Below, in pieces: positions 52,653-61,282 of a DNA stretch of 64,000 bases; within the stretch, counting starts at the first letter, position 1; every line of letters begins with the position of its first letter. Below the pieces are notes generated by a model. That model had not been told where the DNA came from. It did not search any database and worked only from the letters and a program-made list of their open reading frames with translations. Source of the DNA: Burkholderiales bacterium 67-32 (GTDB taxonomy: Bacteria > Pseudomonadota > Gammaproteobacteria > Burkholderiales > Burkholderiaceae_B); contig MKUP01000023.1 in NCBI GenBank assembly GCA_001898625.1, positions 124,001 through 188,000 on the forward strand, read 5' to 3'. A program made the translations under genes and the position numbers.

Positions 52653-53555
52653 TCAATGCCCGGCAGGGCGGTGGAACGGCGCATCGCCCTGGATCGTCGT
52701 ACGCCGCATCAGTCGGCGATAGGTATTGTCGAAGTCGGTGGCCCGGTGCATGGTCGACCGGTTGTCCCAGAAAACGAGATCGCCTGGCTGCCATTTATGG
52801 CGATACACGAAGGCGGGCTGGGTCGCGAAGTTGCTCAGTTCCACGACCAGGCGCCGGCCGGCATCGTCGTCCATGCCTTCGATGCTGCGGGTCAGACCTT
52901 CGCCGACGTATAGCGCCTGCCGGCCCGTGGAGGGGTGGGTGCGCACCAGTGGATGCGTGACGGGCGGCGTCTTGGCTTCTTCGGCCGGCGTGAGCGGCGT
53001 GCGGTGGGACAGATAGGTGCGGTAGTGCCAGGGGTAGTCGTGGACGCCGCGCAGCCCGGCCAGCCGCTGCCGCTCTGCGGCGGGAAGCGCGTCGTGGGCG
53101 GCGAACATGCTGGCGAACTCCGTATCCGCGCCTTGCGGCGGGCATTCGACCCCGTACAGCAGCGAGCCCATGCTCGGACGGGGCAGGAACGACATGTCGG
53201 AATGCCAGAGCATGCCCGCGCGGTCGGCGCCGATCTTTTCCCCTTTCTCGTTGGTGATGTTGGAAAGAATGGTGACTTCCGGGCAATCGGCCATGTTGAA
53301 GCGATTGACCACGTGGCCGATCAGCGGACCGAAGTGCGCGCTGAAGTCGCGGTGGGCGACGGGGGGCAGGTCCTGGTCCCGGAAGATCACCACGCCATGC
53401 TGCTCCCAGGCGTTGCGGATGTCCGCGACGGCGTCGGCGGGGATCGGCCGGGAAAGATCCACGCCCTCGATCTGGGCGCCGATGTGCTCGGTGAGCTTGC
53501 GGACGGTCAGGCCGCTGGCGGTGCGATAGCTGTCTGCAAGAGTCGTCTGGTTCAT
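52653..53555 (-). CDS. TauD/TfdA-family 2-oxoglutarate dioxygenase
   Basis: Fe(II)/2-oxoglutarate-dependent oxygenase of 300 residues. The metal facial triad can be read as His-Ser-Asp in GMLWHSDMSFLP and the distal His in DNRSTMHRATDFD, with the 2-oxoglutarate arginine in RRLMRRTTIQGD. The second of two adjacent ATGs (53555) is chosen because GAGGAG lies at proper spacing from it. Relatives act on taurine, alkyl sulfates or aryloxyacetates; the substrate here is unknown. First structural gene downstream of gntR with an operator-like palindrome in its leader. Confidence 0.92.
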   Translation of the reverse strand: MNQTTLADSYRTASGLTVRKLTEHIGAQIEGVDLSRPIPADAVADIRNAWEQHGVVIFRDQDLPPVAHRDFSAHFGPLIGHVVNRFNMADCPEVTILSNITNEKGEKIGADRAGMLWHSDMSFLPRPSMGSLLYGVECPPQGADTEFASMFAAHDALPAAERQRLAGLRGVHDYPWHYRTYLSHRTPLTPAEEAKTPPVTHPLVRTHPSTGRQALYVGEGLTRSIEGMDDDAGRRLVVELSNFATQPAFVYRHKWQPGDLVFWDNRSTMHRATDFDNTYRRLMRRTTIQGDAPFHRPAGH

Positions 53556-53576
53556 CATTTCTCCTCGTTTTGTTTG

Positions 53577-53588
53577 ATTGTCGACAAT
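53577..53588. promoter_or_regulatory. Candidate GntR operator 1
   Basis: Perfect 12-bp palindrome ATTGTCGACAAT, 21 bp upstream of the dioxygenase start. FCD-type GntR regulators bind short palindromes of this kind, and a second copy lies 112 bp away. Confidence 0.6.
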
Positions 53589-53689
53589 AGATGGCCGTGA
53601 TGTCAATGCAGGGGTTTTTACTGATAAATAAGGGATCAGGCGCGCATCAGGGATGAATTCGAAGATCCATTTCGATTCATCGTGTTGCC

Positions 53690-53699
53690 TTGTCGACAA
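53690..53699. promoter_or_regulatory. Candidate GntR operator 2
   Basis: Palindrome TTGTCGACAA, identical over 11 of 12 bases to operator 1 (flanked by T on the right), 21 bp beyond the gntR stop. Two sites with 112 bp between centres could support looping. Confidence 0.55.
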
Positions 53700-53720
53700 T
53701 GGATCCGGCGTGCAGCGCTG

Positions 53721-54404
53721 TCAGGCGGCGAGCACGCTCAACGCATAGGCCAGGTTGTCCTGGACCAGTTTCTGGCCGCAAAGATTTGCGCCGGCATGGT
53801 CCTGCCTGCGCAGCGCATCGAGCAACCCGCGCCAGTTGTCCAGCGACTGTTCGCGACGGGTGGCGGCGGACAGGCCGAGGTTGGTGTAGCGGGCGATCTG
53901 CAGCGACATTTGGTTCAACATGCTGGCCAGTTTCCTGTTGCCGCAGTGTTCGCAGATCAGCCGGGCCATGCTGGCGGACAGCGCGGCGTGCTCCAGCGCG
54001 CGCGCCTGTTCGTCGGCGCCTTCGAGCGTGGACATGCGGGCCAGCGTATCGTCCAGGCGGCGCAGGTGGGCCTCGGTGTGGGAACGGGCGAAAAGATCGC
54101 ACGCGACGCCCAGCAGCGCGGCACGGATCTGGTAAATCTCGACCATTTCATCGTGGCTGAGCGCGGTGACCTTGGCGCCGTGGCGGGGCTGGATGGACAC
54201 CACGCCGTCGCGTTCAAGGATGCGGAACGCTTCGCGCACGCTGCTGCGGCTGACCCTGAAATAACCCGCGAGCGGGATTTCTCGCAGGCTGGCGCCGGGC
54301 GCGATCTCGTTCTTCATGATCGCTTCGGCGATGGCTTCGGCGACCTGTTCAGGCAGGCTCGTGAGATTGGGGGGGGACCGTAGCAGCAGGGAGTCGAGAG
54401 CCAT
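53721..54404 (-). CDS. GntR-family regulator, FCD (FadR-C) type
   Basis: Transcription factor of 227 residues from the ATG at 54404. The N-terminal winged helix (ASLREIPLAGYFRVSRSSVR, EAFRILERDGVV) precedes an all-helical FCD ligand domain (EIYQIRAALLGVACDLFAR to HAALSASMARLICEHCGN, with metal-binding Asp/His positions). It heads the minus-strand TauD-Bug-FAH set, so it probably senses an organic acid substrate or product of that pathway. Upstream in-frame codons to 54554 would overlap the divergent promoter region and were not chosen. Confidence 0.92.
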   Translation of the reverse strand: MALDSLLLRSPPNLTSLPEQVAEAIAEAIMKNEIAPGASLREIPLAGYFRVSRSSVREAFRILERDGVVSIQPRHGAKVTALSHDEMVEIYQIRAALLGVACDLFARSHTEAHLRRLDDTLARMSTLEGADEQARALEHAALSASMARLICEHCGNRKLASMLNQMSLQIARYTNLGLSAATRREQSLDNWRGLLDALRRQDHAGANLCGQKLVQDNLAYALSVLAA

Positions 54405-54579
54405 GAAGCGATTGCTTGTCGGAGAAGAAAGGTGGGCAGGCAGTACGGGCAGCTTGCCAGGGTATTGTCCAATAAATCGGTACCGGTGGGGCCGGCCGAA
54501 GCTGCGGTTCTCATCCGGGGTCGATCGAGGAGATTGAATACCTGCCCCTCCCACCGGTTAAAATCCGCCCTTTCCACGC

Positions 54580-54597
54580 AGCCGGTTCCCGCCGGCT
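54580..54597 (+). promoter_or_regulatory. waaC: Hairpin just before the waaC GTG start
   Basis: AGCCGG (54580-54585), 6-nt loop, CCGGCT (54592-54597), ending 7 nt before the GTG. No Shine-Dalgarno is visible there, so the structure may affect translation. Position and pairing are seen; the function is inference. Confidence 0.35.
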
Positions 54598-54604
54598 TCC
54601 GTCC

Positions 54605-55579
54605 GTGCCCCGCATTCTCCTCGTCAAGACCTCGTCCATGGGCGACATCGTCCATGCGCTGCCCGCCGTCTCCGATATCGTCCGCCACATGCCGGACGCA
54701 CGGATCGACTGGGTGGCCGAAGAGGCATTCGCCGCCATCCCCGGCCTGCATCCGCGGCTGAACGCTGTCATTCCCGTGGCGCTGCGCCGTTGGCGCAAGG
54801 CCTGGTGGTCGGCGTCGGTGAAAGCCGAGCGCGCGACTTTTCGCAAGCGGCTGCTCGAGTATCGGTATGACGCCGTGATCGACATGCAGGGGCTCTGGAA
54901 ATCGGCGATGGTGGCGCGCATGGCGAACGGGCCGTTGCATGGCTGCGACCTGCGTTCGGCGCGCGATCCCTTCGCGTCTTTTTTCTATCAGTATCGCTAC
55001 CGGGTGATGTTCGAGCAGTCGGCGGTGGTGCGCATGCGGGAGCTGGCCGCCTTTGCGCTGGGGTATGACCTGGCGGGGCCGCCGGATTTCGGCATCCGCG
55101 CCGTGCCGCCCACGGGCCTGCCCGCGCGCTACGCCGCCATCATGCCGTCGGCCAGCCGGCCGACCAAGCTTTGGGCCGAGACGTCGTGGCGTACGGTGCT
55201 GGAGCGGCTGGCGGTGGCGGGGCATGCGCCGCTGGTGTTTGCCGGCACCGAAGACGAGGCGGCCCGGGCGCAGCGCCTGATTGCCGGCATTCCCGGCGCC
55301 CGGGCGCTGCCGCGCATGGGGCTGGCCGAGGTGGCCGGCGTGCTGGCGGGCGCGTCGGTGGTGGTGGGGCTGGATAGCGGGCTGACGCACCTGGCCGGCG
55401 CGCTGGGGCGGCCCACCGTCGGCATCTACGCGGATTACGATCCGGCGCTGGCGCCGGTGACCGGCGCGGCCTATACGGCCAGCCTGGGGGGGCGGGGGAC
55501 GCCGCCCTCGTGCGAGCAGGTGCTGGCGGCCATTGGCCAGGCCCTGCCGGCCGAGACCGTGCCGGGAGCGGCACGTTGA
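54605..55579 (+). CDS. waaC: Lipopolysaccharide heptosyltransferase I
   Basis: Adds the first L-glycero-D-manno-heptose to Kdo in the LPS inner core. It has 324 residues starting at GTG 54605: MPRILLVKTSSMGDIVHALP is the GT9 hallmark. It continues with YDAVIDMQGLWKSAMVARM and VVVGLDSGLTHLAGALGRPTVG at the nucleotide-sugar site. Its stop overlaps the waaA start (TGATG). Divergent from gntR; the 200-bp gap in between contains a degenerate TATTGTCCAATA at 54463-54474. Confidence 0.95.
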   Translation: MPRILLVKTSSMGDIVHALPAVSDIVRHMPDARIDWVAEEAFAAIPGLHPRLNAVIPVALRRWRKAWWSASVKAERATFRKRLLEYRYDAVIDMQGLWKSAMVARMANGPLHGCDLRSARDPFASFFYQYRYRVMFEQSAVVRMRELAAFALGYDLAGPPDFGIRAVPPTGLPARYAAIMPSASRPTKLWAETSWRTVLERLAVAGHAPLVFAGTEDEAARAQRLIAGIPGARALPRMGLAEVAGVLAGASVVVGLDSGLTHLAGALGRPTVGIYADYDPALAPVTGAAYTASLGGRGTPPSCEQVLAAIGQALPAETVPGAAR

Positions 55580-56898
55580 TGCGGGGCGCGGTGCTGCAGG
55601 CCGTGTATTCGTCGTTGTGGCGGCTGGCCACGCCCTTCCTGCTGTGGCGCATCTGGCGCCGTGCGCGGCGCGAGCCGGTGTATGGCGTCCATCCGGCCCA
55701 GCGTTTCGGTTTCTATGGCAGCGGCCGGCATGCGCCGGCGCGCGGCGGGTTTCGGGCCGCGCCGGTCTGGGTCCATGCGGTCAGCCTGGGCGAGACGCGG
55801 GCGGCGCAGCCACTGGTCCGGGCGCTGCTGGACCGCGGCCTGCCGGTGCTGCTGACCCACATGACGGCCACCGGCCGCACCGAGGGCGAGCGCCTGTTCG
55901 AACAGGACATCGCGCAGGGCAGGTTGCGGCAGGTCTGGCTGCCCTATGACATGCCGGGGGCCGTCCACCGCTTCTACCGTTATTTCGCGCCGCGCTGCGG
56001 CCTGCTGGTCGAGACCGAGGTCTGGCCCAACCTGGTGGCGGGCGCGCGGCGCTATGCGGTGCCGATCGCCCTGGTCAGCGCGCGGTTGTCGGCCTCATCG
56101 GCGCGCAAGACGCTGCGGGTGGCCAGCCTGGCGCGCCGTACCTATGGGCGCCTGGATGCGGTGCTGGCGCAGACCCGGGCCGACGCCGAGCGGCTGCGGC
56201 AGGTGGGCGCGCGCGATCCGCAGGTGGTGGGCAATCTGAAGTTCGACCTGCAACTGCCCTACGACCTGATGCAGGCCGGCGCCGCTTGGCGCCAGCGTCT
56301 GGGCCGGCCCGTCATCGCCTGGGCCAGCACGCGCGAGGGCGAGGAAGAGGCCATCCTGGCGGCCCTGCGCGACATGCCCCGTACACAGGGAGGGCTGGCG
56401 CCGCTGGCCGTGCTGATTCCCCGGCATCCCCAGCGTTTCGACGAGGTGGCGGCCATGGTGCTGGCCTCGGGCTTGTCCATGCGGCGTCGCTCGTCCATGC
56501 AGGGCATGCCGTTCGGTTCGATCGACCAGGACACCGCCGTGCTGTTGGGCGACAGCCTGGGCGAGATGCCTTTCTATTACACCGCCGCCGACGTGGCTAT
56601 CGTCGGGGGCAGCTTCGCGCCGCTGGGCGGGCAGAACCTGATCGAAGCCGCCGCCTGCGGCGTGCCGGTCATCGTCGGTCCACATACCTTCAATTTCGCG
56701 CAAGCCTCCGAAGATGCGATCGAGGCCGGCGCCGCGTTGCGCGCGGACAGCGCCGAGGCGGCCTGGCGGCTCGCGCAGGAACTGATCGACGACGAGGACC
56801 GCCGCGCCGGCATGCGCGCCGCCGCGGGGCGGTTCAGCGCCACGCACACCGGCGCGACGCAGCGGGTGATGCGGGCGGTGGGACCCTGGCTGGGGTGA
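55579..56898 (+). CDS. waaA: 3-deoxy-D-manno-octulosonic acid transferase
   Basis: Transfers Kdo from CMP-Kdo to lipid A precursor. It has 439 residues. There is an N-terminal membrane anchor (YSSLWRLATPFLLWRIWRRA) and the catalytic region WVHAVSLGETRAAQPLVRAL. LVETEVWPNLVAGARRY with LVSARLS follows, and the C-terminal GGSFAPLGGQNLIEAAACGV completes the family pattern. The ATG shares one base with the waaC stop, a coupled waaC-waaA unit. Its stop is 4 bp from the convergent LysR gene. Confidence 0.96.
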   Translation: MRGAVLQAVYSSLWRLATPFLLWRIWRRARREPVYGVHPAQRFGFYGSGRHAPARGGFRAAPVWVHAVSLGETRAAQPLVRALLDRGLPVLLTHMTATGRTEGERLFEQDIAQGRLRQVWLPYDMPGAVHRFYRYFAPRCGLLVETEVWPNLVAGARRYAVPIALVSARLSASSARKTLRVASLARRTYGRLDAVLAQTRADAERLRQVGARDPQVVGNLKFDLQLPYDLMQAGAAWRQRLGRPVIAWASTREGEEEAILAALRDMPRTQGGLAPLAVLIPRHPQRFDEVAAMVLASGLSMRRRSSMQGMPFGSIDQDTAVLLGDSLGEMPFYYTAADVAIVGGSFAPLGGQNLIEAAACGVPVIVGPHTFNFAQASEDAIEAGAALRADSAEAAWRLAQELIDDEDRRAGMRAAAGRFSATHTGATQRVMRAVGPWLG

Positions 56899-56902
56899 GC
56901 GC

Positions 56903-57838
56903 CTAGCGGCTCCGCATCCCCGCCGCCGCCTCTTCCAGGCACGCGATCATCAGCTCCGCCCCGGGCGTCAGCCCCCGGTTCCGATTCCACAGCACGCCGC
57001 GCGGCCGCATCAGGTGCGGGAAGCTCAGCGGCAGCACCGTCAGCGGTTCCGACGCGTCGGCCGCGACGGCCCCGGCCATGACGGCGATCGCGTCGGTGAC
57101 GTGCAGGTAGGCACGCGCCAGGTGCGTGGACAGGGTCTCGACGTAGTTGTTGGGTAGCGTCATGCCGTGTTCCTCCAGCGTGCGTTCCAGCGGCGCGCGC
57201 AGGATGCTGCCCGCCGGTGGCAGGATCCACGGGTAGGGTTGCAGGTCGGACCATTTCAGGCGCCTGCGGCGGGCGAGCGGGTGCTGGTGCCGCGTCATGA
57301 GCTGCACGGGATCGTCCAGCAGTTCCTTTTCCTCGAAGCCGTCGGCGGCGCTGCGCAAGGGCAGCCGGCCGACCACGAGGTCCACGCGGCCCTGCCAGAG
57401 TTCGGGCAGCAGGGTCTGGGCGGTGCCTTCGGTGACCAGCACGTTGGTGTGGGGGGAGCGCTGCTTGAGGATGGCGATGGCCTGCGGGAGCAGCATGGAA
57501 GTGGCGGCGGGGAAGGCACCGATGTGGATCTTGCCTACCGCGCCCGAGCTGAGCGAATTGAGTTCGTCGCGCGCCTGGTGCAGTTCGGTCAGCAGGGTGC
57601 GGGCATGGCGCACCAGGCATTCGCCGTAGGCCGTGGGGCGCAGGCCTTGGGCGGTGCGGGTGAATAGCTCCAGGCCCAGGCCCTTTTCCAGCTCGGCCAG
57701 GGCCTTGGAGACCGCGGGCACGGTGACGTGCGAGCTTTCGGCCACCTGCTTGAGATTGCCGTGGTCGTACAGCGCGGTGATCAGGCGGAGGTGGCGTGCC
57801 TTCAAGTTGATCTGGAGATACCAGTCGATCTGCGTCAT
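56903..57838 (-). CDS. LysR-family transcriptional regulator (first)
   Basis: Regulator of 311 residues from the ATG at 57838. The N-terminal winged helix-turn-helix contains LKARHLRLITALYDHGNLKQ and VTVPAVSKALAELEKGLGLE. The effector domain starts near GKIHIGAFPAATSMLLPQAI. No obvious target gene is adjacent: waaA converges and a second LysR gene lies upstream in the same direction. The upstream region carries a degenerate copy of the palindrome found in front of the second LysR gene, suggesting cross-regulation. Ligand unknown. Confidence 0.92.
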   Translation of the reverse strand: MTQIDWYLQINLKARHLRLITALYDHGNLKQVAESSHVTVPAVSKALAELEKGLGLELFTRTAQGLRPTAYGECLVRHARTLLTELHQARDELNSLSSGAVGKIHIGAFPAATSMLLPQAIAILKQRSPHTNVLVTEGTAQTLLPELWQGRVDLVVGRLPLRSAADGFEEKELLDDPVQLMTRHQHPLARRRRLKWSDLQPYPWILPPAGSILRAPLERTLEEHGMTLPNNYVETLSTHLARAYLHVTDAIAVMAGAVAADASEPLTVLPLSFPHLMRPRGVLWNRNRGLTPGAELMIACLEEAAAGMRSR

Positions 57839-57923
57839 GCCGCCCCCAGGGATAAGATCTGCTGCCGGTTGTTCAAGCCGGGGGATTTTACTCAACCGGC
57901 CCTGGCGTGCCGCGCAGGCTCGG

Positions 57924-57940
57924 CCTAACCGGAAGTTAAG
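57924..57940. promoter_or_regulatory. Operator-like motif upstream of the first LysR gene
   Basis: CCTAACC-N3-AGTTAAG, matching 12 of 14 arm positions of the perfect palindrome at 58923-58939 with the same 3-bp spacer, 86 bp before the ATG at 57838. A likely LysR-type binding site. Confidence 0.45.
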
Positions 57941-57955
57941 GCCAAATTGGGGCGA

Positions 57956-58912
57956 TTACCGGCGTTGCCGCCGCCCGGCTGCACCGAACGACGCCTGCCC
58001 CTTGATATCGGCCGCCACGGCTTCCACGTGGCGCACGAGCGCCGCGGCCTCGGGCGAGAGCGGCCGAAGCGCCGAGTAGTACACCTCGGTCCAGAGCACG
58101 ATGCGAGGCCGGAAGGGGCGCAGCACGATGTCGGAGAAGATGCCGCCCGCGAGCAGCAGGGGATTGATCAGGGCGATGCCGACCTGTTCACGCACCAGGG
58201 CGCACGCCGCCAGCGAGTTCCTGGCCAGCACCGGTGCGCGCACGCGCACGCCGGATTCGTTGAGCGTGGCTTCGACCAGGATCGTGGTCGGCGAGTCGTC
58301 GGGCAGGGCGATCAGCGTTTCGCCCTGGAGATCGTCGGGGCGGACGAGCGCCCGGCCGGCCAGGCGGTGCCCCGGCGGCAGCGCCGCCATCAGGAGATCC
58401 TCCGATATCGTCCGCCGCTCGCACAGCTCGAGGTTGCTGGCCGACTGCGGCAGCGGCTGGTTGGTGACGCCCACGTCGATTTCCTGGTGGGCGACCAGTT
58501 CCAGCGTGTCATGCGGCGTCTCGACCCGCAGGTCGACCTCCACGTCGGGCATCTCGAGGCGCAGCCTGCTGACGGCTTGGGGCACGATCGCGATCAGCGG
58601 CGGCGCGTGCGCGGCGATGGTTACCCGGCGCTGTTTTCCGCGCTCGAGTTCATAGGCCATGTCCAGGGCGAAATCCAGTTGCTGGGCCGCGCGGTTGGCG
58701 TGGGGCAGCCATTGCCTGGCGGCGGCCGTGGGCCGCAGGCGCCCCCCGGAGCGATCGAACAAGGCTACGCCCGTCTCGCGTTCCAGGAGCCGGAGGATCT
58801 TGCTGACCGCCGGCTCGGACACGCCGAGCTTGAGGGCGGCCTCGGCCAGGCTGCGGCTTTTCATGACCGCCGCGAATACGCGCAGGTGGCGGCTGGTCAG
58901 GACGCGGGGCAT
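57956..58912 (-). CDS. LysR-family transcriptional regulator (second)
   Basis: Regulator of 318 residues from the ATG at 58912 (MPRVLTSRHLRVFAAVMKSR); DNA-binding helix LGVSEPAVSKILRLLERETG, effector domain from about residue 95 (RVTIAAHAPPLIAIVPQAV). It diverges from the Bug receptor-hydrolase-cupin operon, the standard arrangement for a LysR protein controlling a catabolic set, with a perfect palindrome in the shared region. In-frame codons upstream to 59440 run through the divergent gene and are not real coding sequence. Confidence 0.93.
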   Translation of the reverse strand: MPRVLTSRHLRVFAAVMKSRSLAEAALKLGVSEPAVSKILRLLERETGVALFDRSGGRLRPTAAARQWLPHANRAAQQLDFALDMAYELERGKQRRVTIAAHAPPLIAIVPQAVSRLRLEMPDVEVDLRVETPHDTLELVAHQEIDVGVTNQPLPQSASNLELCERRTISEDLLMAALPPGHRLAGRALVRPDDLQGETLIALPDDSPTTILVEATLNESGVRVRAPVLARNSLAACALVREQVGIALINPLLLAGGIFSDIVLRPFRPRIVLWTEVYYSALRPLSPEAAALVRHVEAVAADIKGQASFGAAGRRQRR

Positions 58913-58922
58913 GGAAGTTTGC

Positions 58923-58939
58923 CTTAACTGAAAGTTAAG
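58923..58939. promoter_or_regulatory. LysR operator candidate in divergent promoter
   Basis: Perfect inverted repeat CTTAACT (58923-58929), 3-bp spacer, AGTTAAG (58933-58939), containing a T-N11-A arrangement as in LysR boxes. It lies 10 bp before the second LysR gene and about 90 bp before the Bug gene. Confidence 0.65.
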
Positions 58940-59027
58940 TAAATGTAGGCAAAACCCGGTGGAACGGCAACCTACACTGGCTTTCCCCACACGCCCCGCG
59001 GCACCGGCCGCTGAACCAGGAGTTGCC

Positions 59028-59993
59028 ATGCCAGCCCGACTGTTCGGCTTGTTCTTGCTCTGTCTACCCTTTTCCCTGGCCGCCCAGCCTTCGGCCTTTC
59101 CCAGCCGACCGCTGAGCATCGTGGTCACGACGGCGGCCGGTGGATCGGTGGACGCCATTGCCCGGGCCATCGCCGCGGACCTGGGCAAGACGCTCGGGCA
59201 GCCGGTCGTGGTCGAGAACCGGCCCGGCGCCAACGGCAACATCGCCGCCCAGCATGTGAAGGCCTCGGCGCCCGACGGCCATACGCTGCTGATGCTGAGT
59301 TCCAGCACGTTCACTCTCAATCCGTTTGTCCTGGAACGGGTGCCGTTCAATCCCGAGAAGGACTTCGTTCCGGTGGCGATGACGGCCGGGCTCAACATGG
59401 TGCTGGTGGTCGCGCCGGGCACCAAGGCGGGAACGCTCAAGGAGCTGGTCGCGGCGATGAAGGCGCGGCCCGGCGAACTGAACTACGGGTCGTCCGGCAA
59501 TGGGTCGCTGCCGCAGGTCGCGGCGGAACTGCTGGCCATACGGACCGGCACCCGTGCGACCCACGTTCCCTACAAGGGAATCGCGCCGGCCTTGAACGAC
59601 CTGCTGGCGGGCCAGATCGATTTCATGTTCGACTCCGGTACCGCGATGTCCCACATCCAGGCCGGCAAGCTGCGCGCGCTGGCCGTGATCGGCCCCAACC
59701 GGCTGCCTATTTTCCCGGACGTGCCGACGTTCAAGGAGGCCGGCGTCGATGGCATGGAGGTGGCGGCCGGCTGGCACGGCATCTTCGCGCCGGCCGGCAC
59801 GGATCCGGCCATCGTCGATCGGCTCAATGCCGAGATCAACAAGAGCCTGCGATCGGCCGCCATGCGCGAGCGGATGAACAGCATGGGATTCGAGAGTGTC
59901 GCGCTGCCGGCCGCCGAGCTTGGCCGTGCGTTGCGGCAGGACTTGCAGCGGCTGGGGCCGATCGTGAAACAGGCCGGCATCACCGCCTATTGA
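59028..59993 (+). CDS. Bug/TctC-family periplasmic solute-binding protein
   Basis: Receptor of 321 residues from the ATG at 59028, which has CAGGAG upstream. The signal peptide is MPARLFGLFLLCLPFSLAAQ. Family features: FPSRPLSIVVTTAAGGSVDA, then VVVENRPGANGNIAAQHVKA and ELNYGSSGNGSLPQVAAELL. It is the first gene of a plus-strand set with an alpha/beta hydrolase and a cupin, under the divergent LysR regulator. It probably binds the carboxylic acid or ester used by that set. Confidence 0.93.
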   Translation: MPARLFGLFLLCLPFSLAAQPSAFPSRPLSIVVTTAAGGSVDAIARAIAADLGKTLGQPVVVENRPGANGNIAAQHVKASAPDGHTLLMLSSSTFTLNPFVLERVPFNPEKDFVPVAMTAGLNMVLVVAPGTKAGTLKELVAAMKARPGELNYGSSGNGSLPQVAAELLAIRTGTRATHVPYKGIAPALNDLLAGQIDFMFDSGTAMSHIQAGKLRALAVIGPNRLPIFPDVPTFKEAGVDGMEVAAGWHGIFAPAGTDPAIVDRLNAEINKSLRSAAMRERMNSMGFESVALPAAELGRALRQDLQRLGPIVKQAGITAY

Positions 59994-60014
59994 GCCGGCA
60001 CGGAACGCTTCACC

Positions 60015-60764
60015 ATGAATCGCGACGCCCGCGCCCCGTTGGTGCTCATTCCCGGCCTGCTCTGCAACGACGTGCTGTGGGAGCCGCAGCGGATCGGCCT
60101 GCGCGACCGCGCCGACATCTGGATCCCTGACCTGTCGCGTGACGACAGCTTGCCCGAGGCGGTGGAGCGGATACTGGCCGACGCCCCGTTCGAGCGGTTC
60201 GCGCTGGCCGGACTGTCGATGGGCGGCTACCTGGCGGCGCTGGCCGCCTTGCAGGCTCCCCATCGCATCGAGCGGCTGGCGCTGTTGAACACGCGTGCCC
60301 ATGCCCAGGAGACCGAAGCGGGGCGCCTGCGCCGTACTGCCCAGATCGAGTTGGCCCGCCTGGACTTCGCGGCGCTGGTGGAGCAGTTGCTGCCAGCCCT
60401 GCTGCGCCCGCAAGCCTTGCGGGACGCGGCGCTGGCACAGGCCGTCCGGGACATGTCCCGGTCATTGGGCGCCGATGTGTTCGTCCGCCAGCAGGAGGCC
60501 AACATGAACCGGCCGCCCATCGCCCACAGGCTGGCGCGCATCGCCTGCCCAACCTGGATCATCGGTGGCGACCAGGATGCCATTGCATCGCAGGAAAGCC
60601 AGCATGCCCTGGCCCGGGCCATCGCGGGTTCCCATCTGTGCATCCTGCGCGGCTGCGGGCATCTGTCCACGCTGGAGCACCCTGCCGCGGTTACTCGATT
60701 GCTCGAGCAGTGGCTCGACAGCCCGAGCCTTCCATCCCGACTCTACCAAGGAGCAACACCATGA
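60015..60764 (+). CDS. Alpha/beta hydrolase
   Basis: Hydrolase of 249 residues with the nucleophile elbow ALAGLSMGGYLAALAAL (Gly-Leu-Ser-Met-Gly), the acid in IIGGDQDAIASQ and the catalytic His in LRGCGHLSTLEHP. An oxyanion-side motif LVLIPGLLCNDVLW is near the N-terminus. Relatives include enol-lactonase- and esterase-type enzymes of aromatic acid degradation; the substrate cannot be told. Its stop overlaps the cupin start (ATGA), so the two are coupled. Confidence 0.92.
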   Translation: MNRDARAPLVLIPGLLCNDVLWEPQRIGLRDRADIWIPDLSRDDSLPEAVERILADAPFERFALAGLSMGGYLAALAALQAPHRIERLALLNTRAHAQETEAGRLRRTAQIELARLDFAALVEQLLPALLRPQALRDAALAQAVRDMSRSLGADVFVRQQEANMNRPPIAHRLARIACPTWIIGGDQDAIASQESQHALARAIAGSHLCILRGCGHLSTLEHPAAVTRLLEQWLDSPSLPSRLYQGATP

Positions 60765-61282
60765 CGTCCCTTTCCGCGGCGCCTTCGGCCGACCTGAGCA
60801 TCGAGCAGATCGGCCAGCGCCAGGTGGCGCGTTTCCGCGACCGCAAGCCTGACTGGGAAGCGTTCGAGGACGCGAAGCTCGACGGCTTCCGGCGTGCCCA
60901 GCATCGCTTTATCGGGGCGGGCGGGTCCGCCAAGCATGGCGATCCCAGCGCCATCCCGCCGCTGGGCTTCACTCTGAGCGTCATGTTCGTGCCGCCGGGC
61001 CAGGGCAATGCTGCCCACACCCACGAAGTGGAAGAAGTGTTCTTCGTGCTGCAGGGTTTTCTGGACGTCTTTTTGGAGGACGAGGCCGGCAACCGGTTCG
61101 AGACCCGCCTGGGGCCGTGGGAGTGCGTCTCCTGCCCGCCGGGCGTCATGCATGGCTATCTGAACGCGAGCCTGGAACCGGTTTATTTCCAGGTGATGCT
61201 GGGCAAGTCCCGCCCCGGCGCGCTGAACTATCAGGATGAGGCCCTGCGCGCCGCGGTGGCGGTCAACCCAGCGCGCCGGTGA
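60761..61282 (+). CDS. Cupin-domain protein
   Basis: Single-domain metal-binding cupin of 173 residues. The first motif is complete (GNAAHTHEVEEVFFVLQG: His-x-His-x3-Glu-x6-Gly), as is the second (CPPGVMHGYLN: P-x-G-x2-His-x3-Asn). An enzymatic role (dioxygenase, decarboxylase or isomerase) in the associated pathway is therefore likely. The ATG at 60761 has AAGGAG upstream and overlaps the hydrolase stop. Its last 20 bp overlap the end of the convergent gene. Confidence 0.9.
   Translation: MTSLSAAPSADLSIEQIGQRQVARFRDRKPDWEAFEDAKLDGFRRAQHRFIGAGGSAKHGDPSAIPPLGFTLSVMFVPPGQGNAAHTHEVEEVFFVLQGFLDVFLEDEAGNRFETRLGPWECVSCPPGVMHGYLNASLEPVYFQVMLGKSRPGALNYQDEALRAAVAVNPARR

Noticed and set aside
58913-59440. 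N-terminal extension of the second LysR gene to 59440
   Set aside because: The extension runs antisense through the Bug receptor gene; the family N-terminus begins at 58912.
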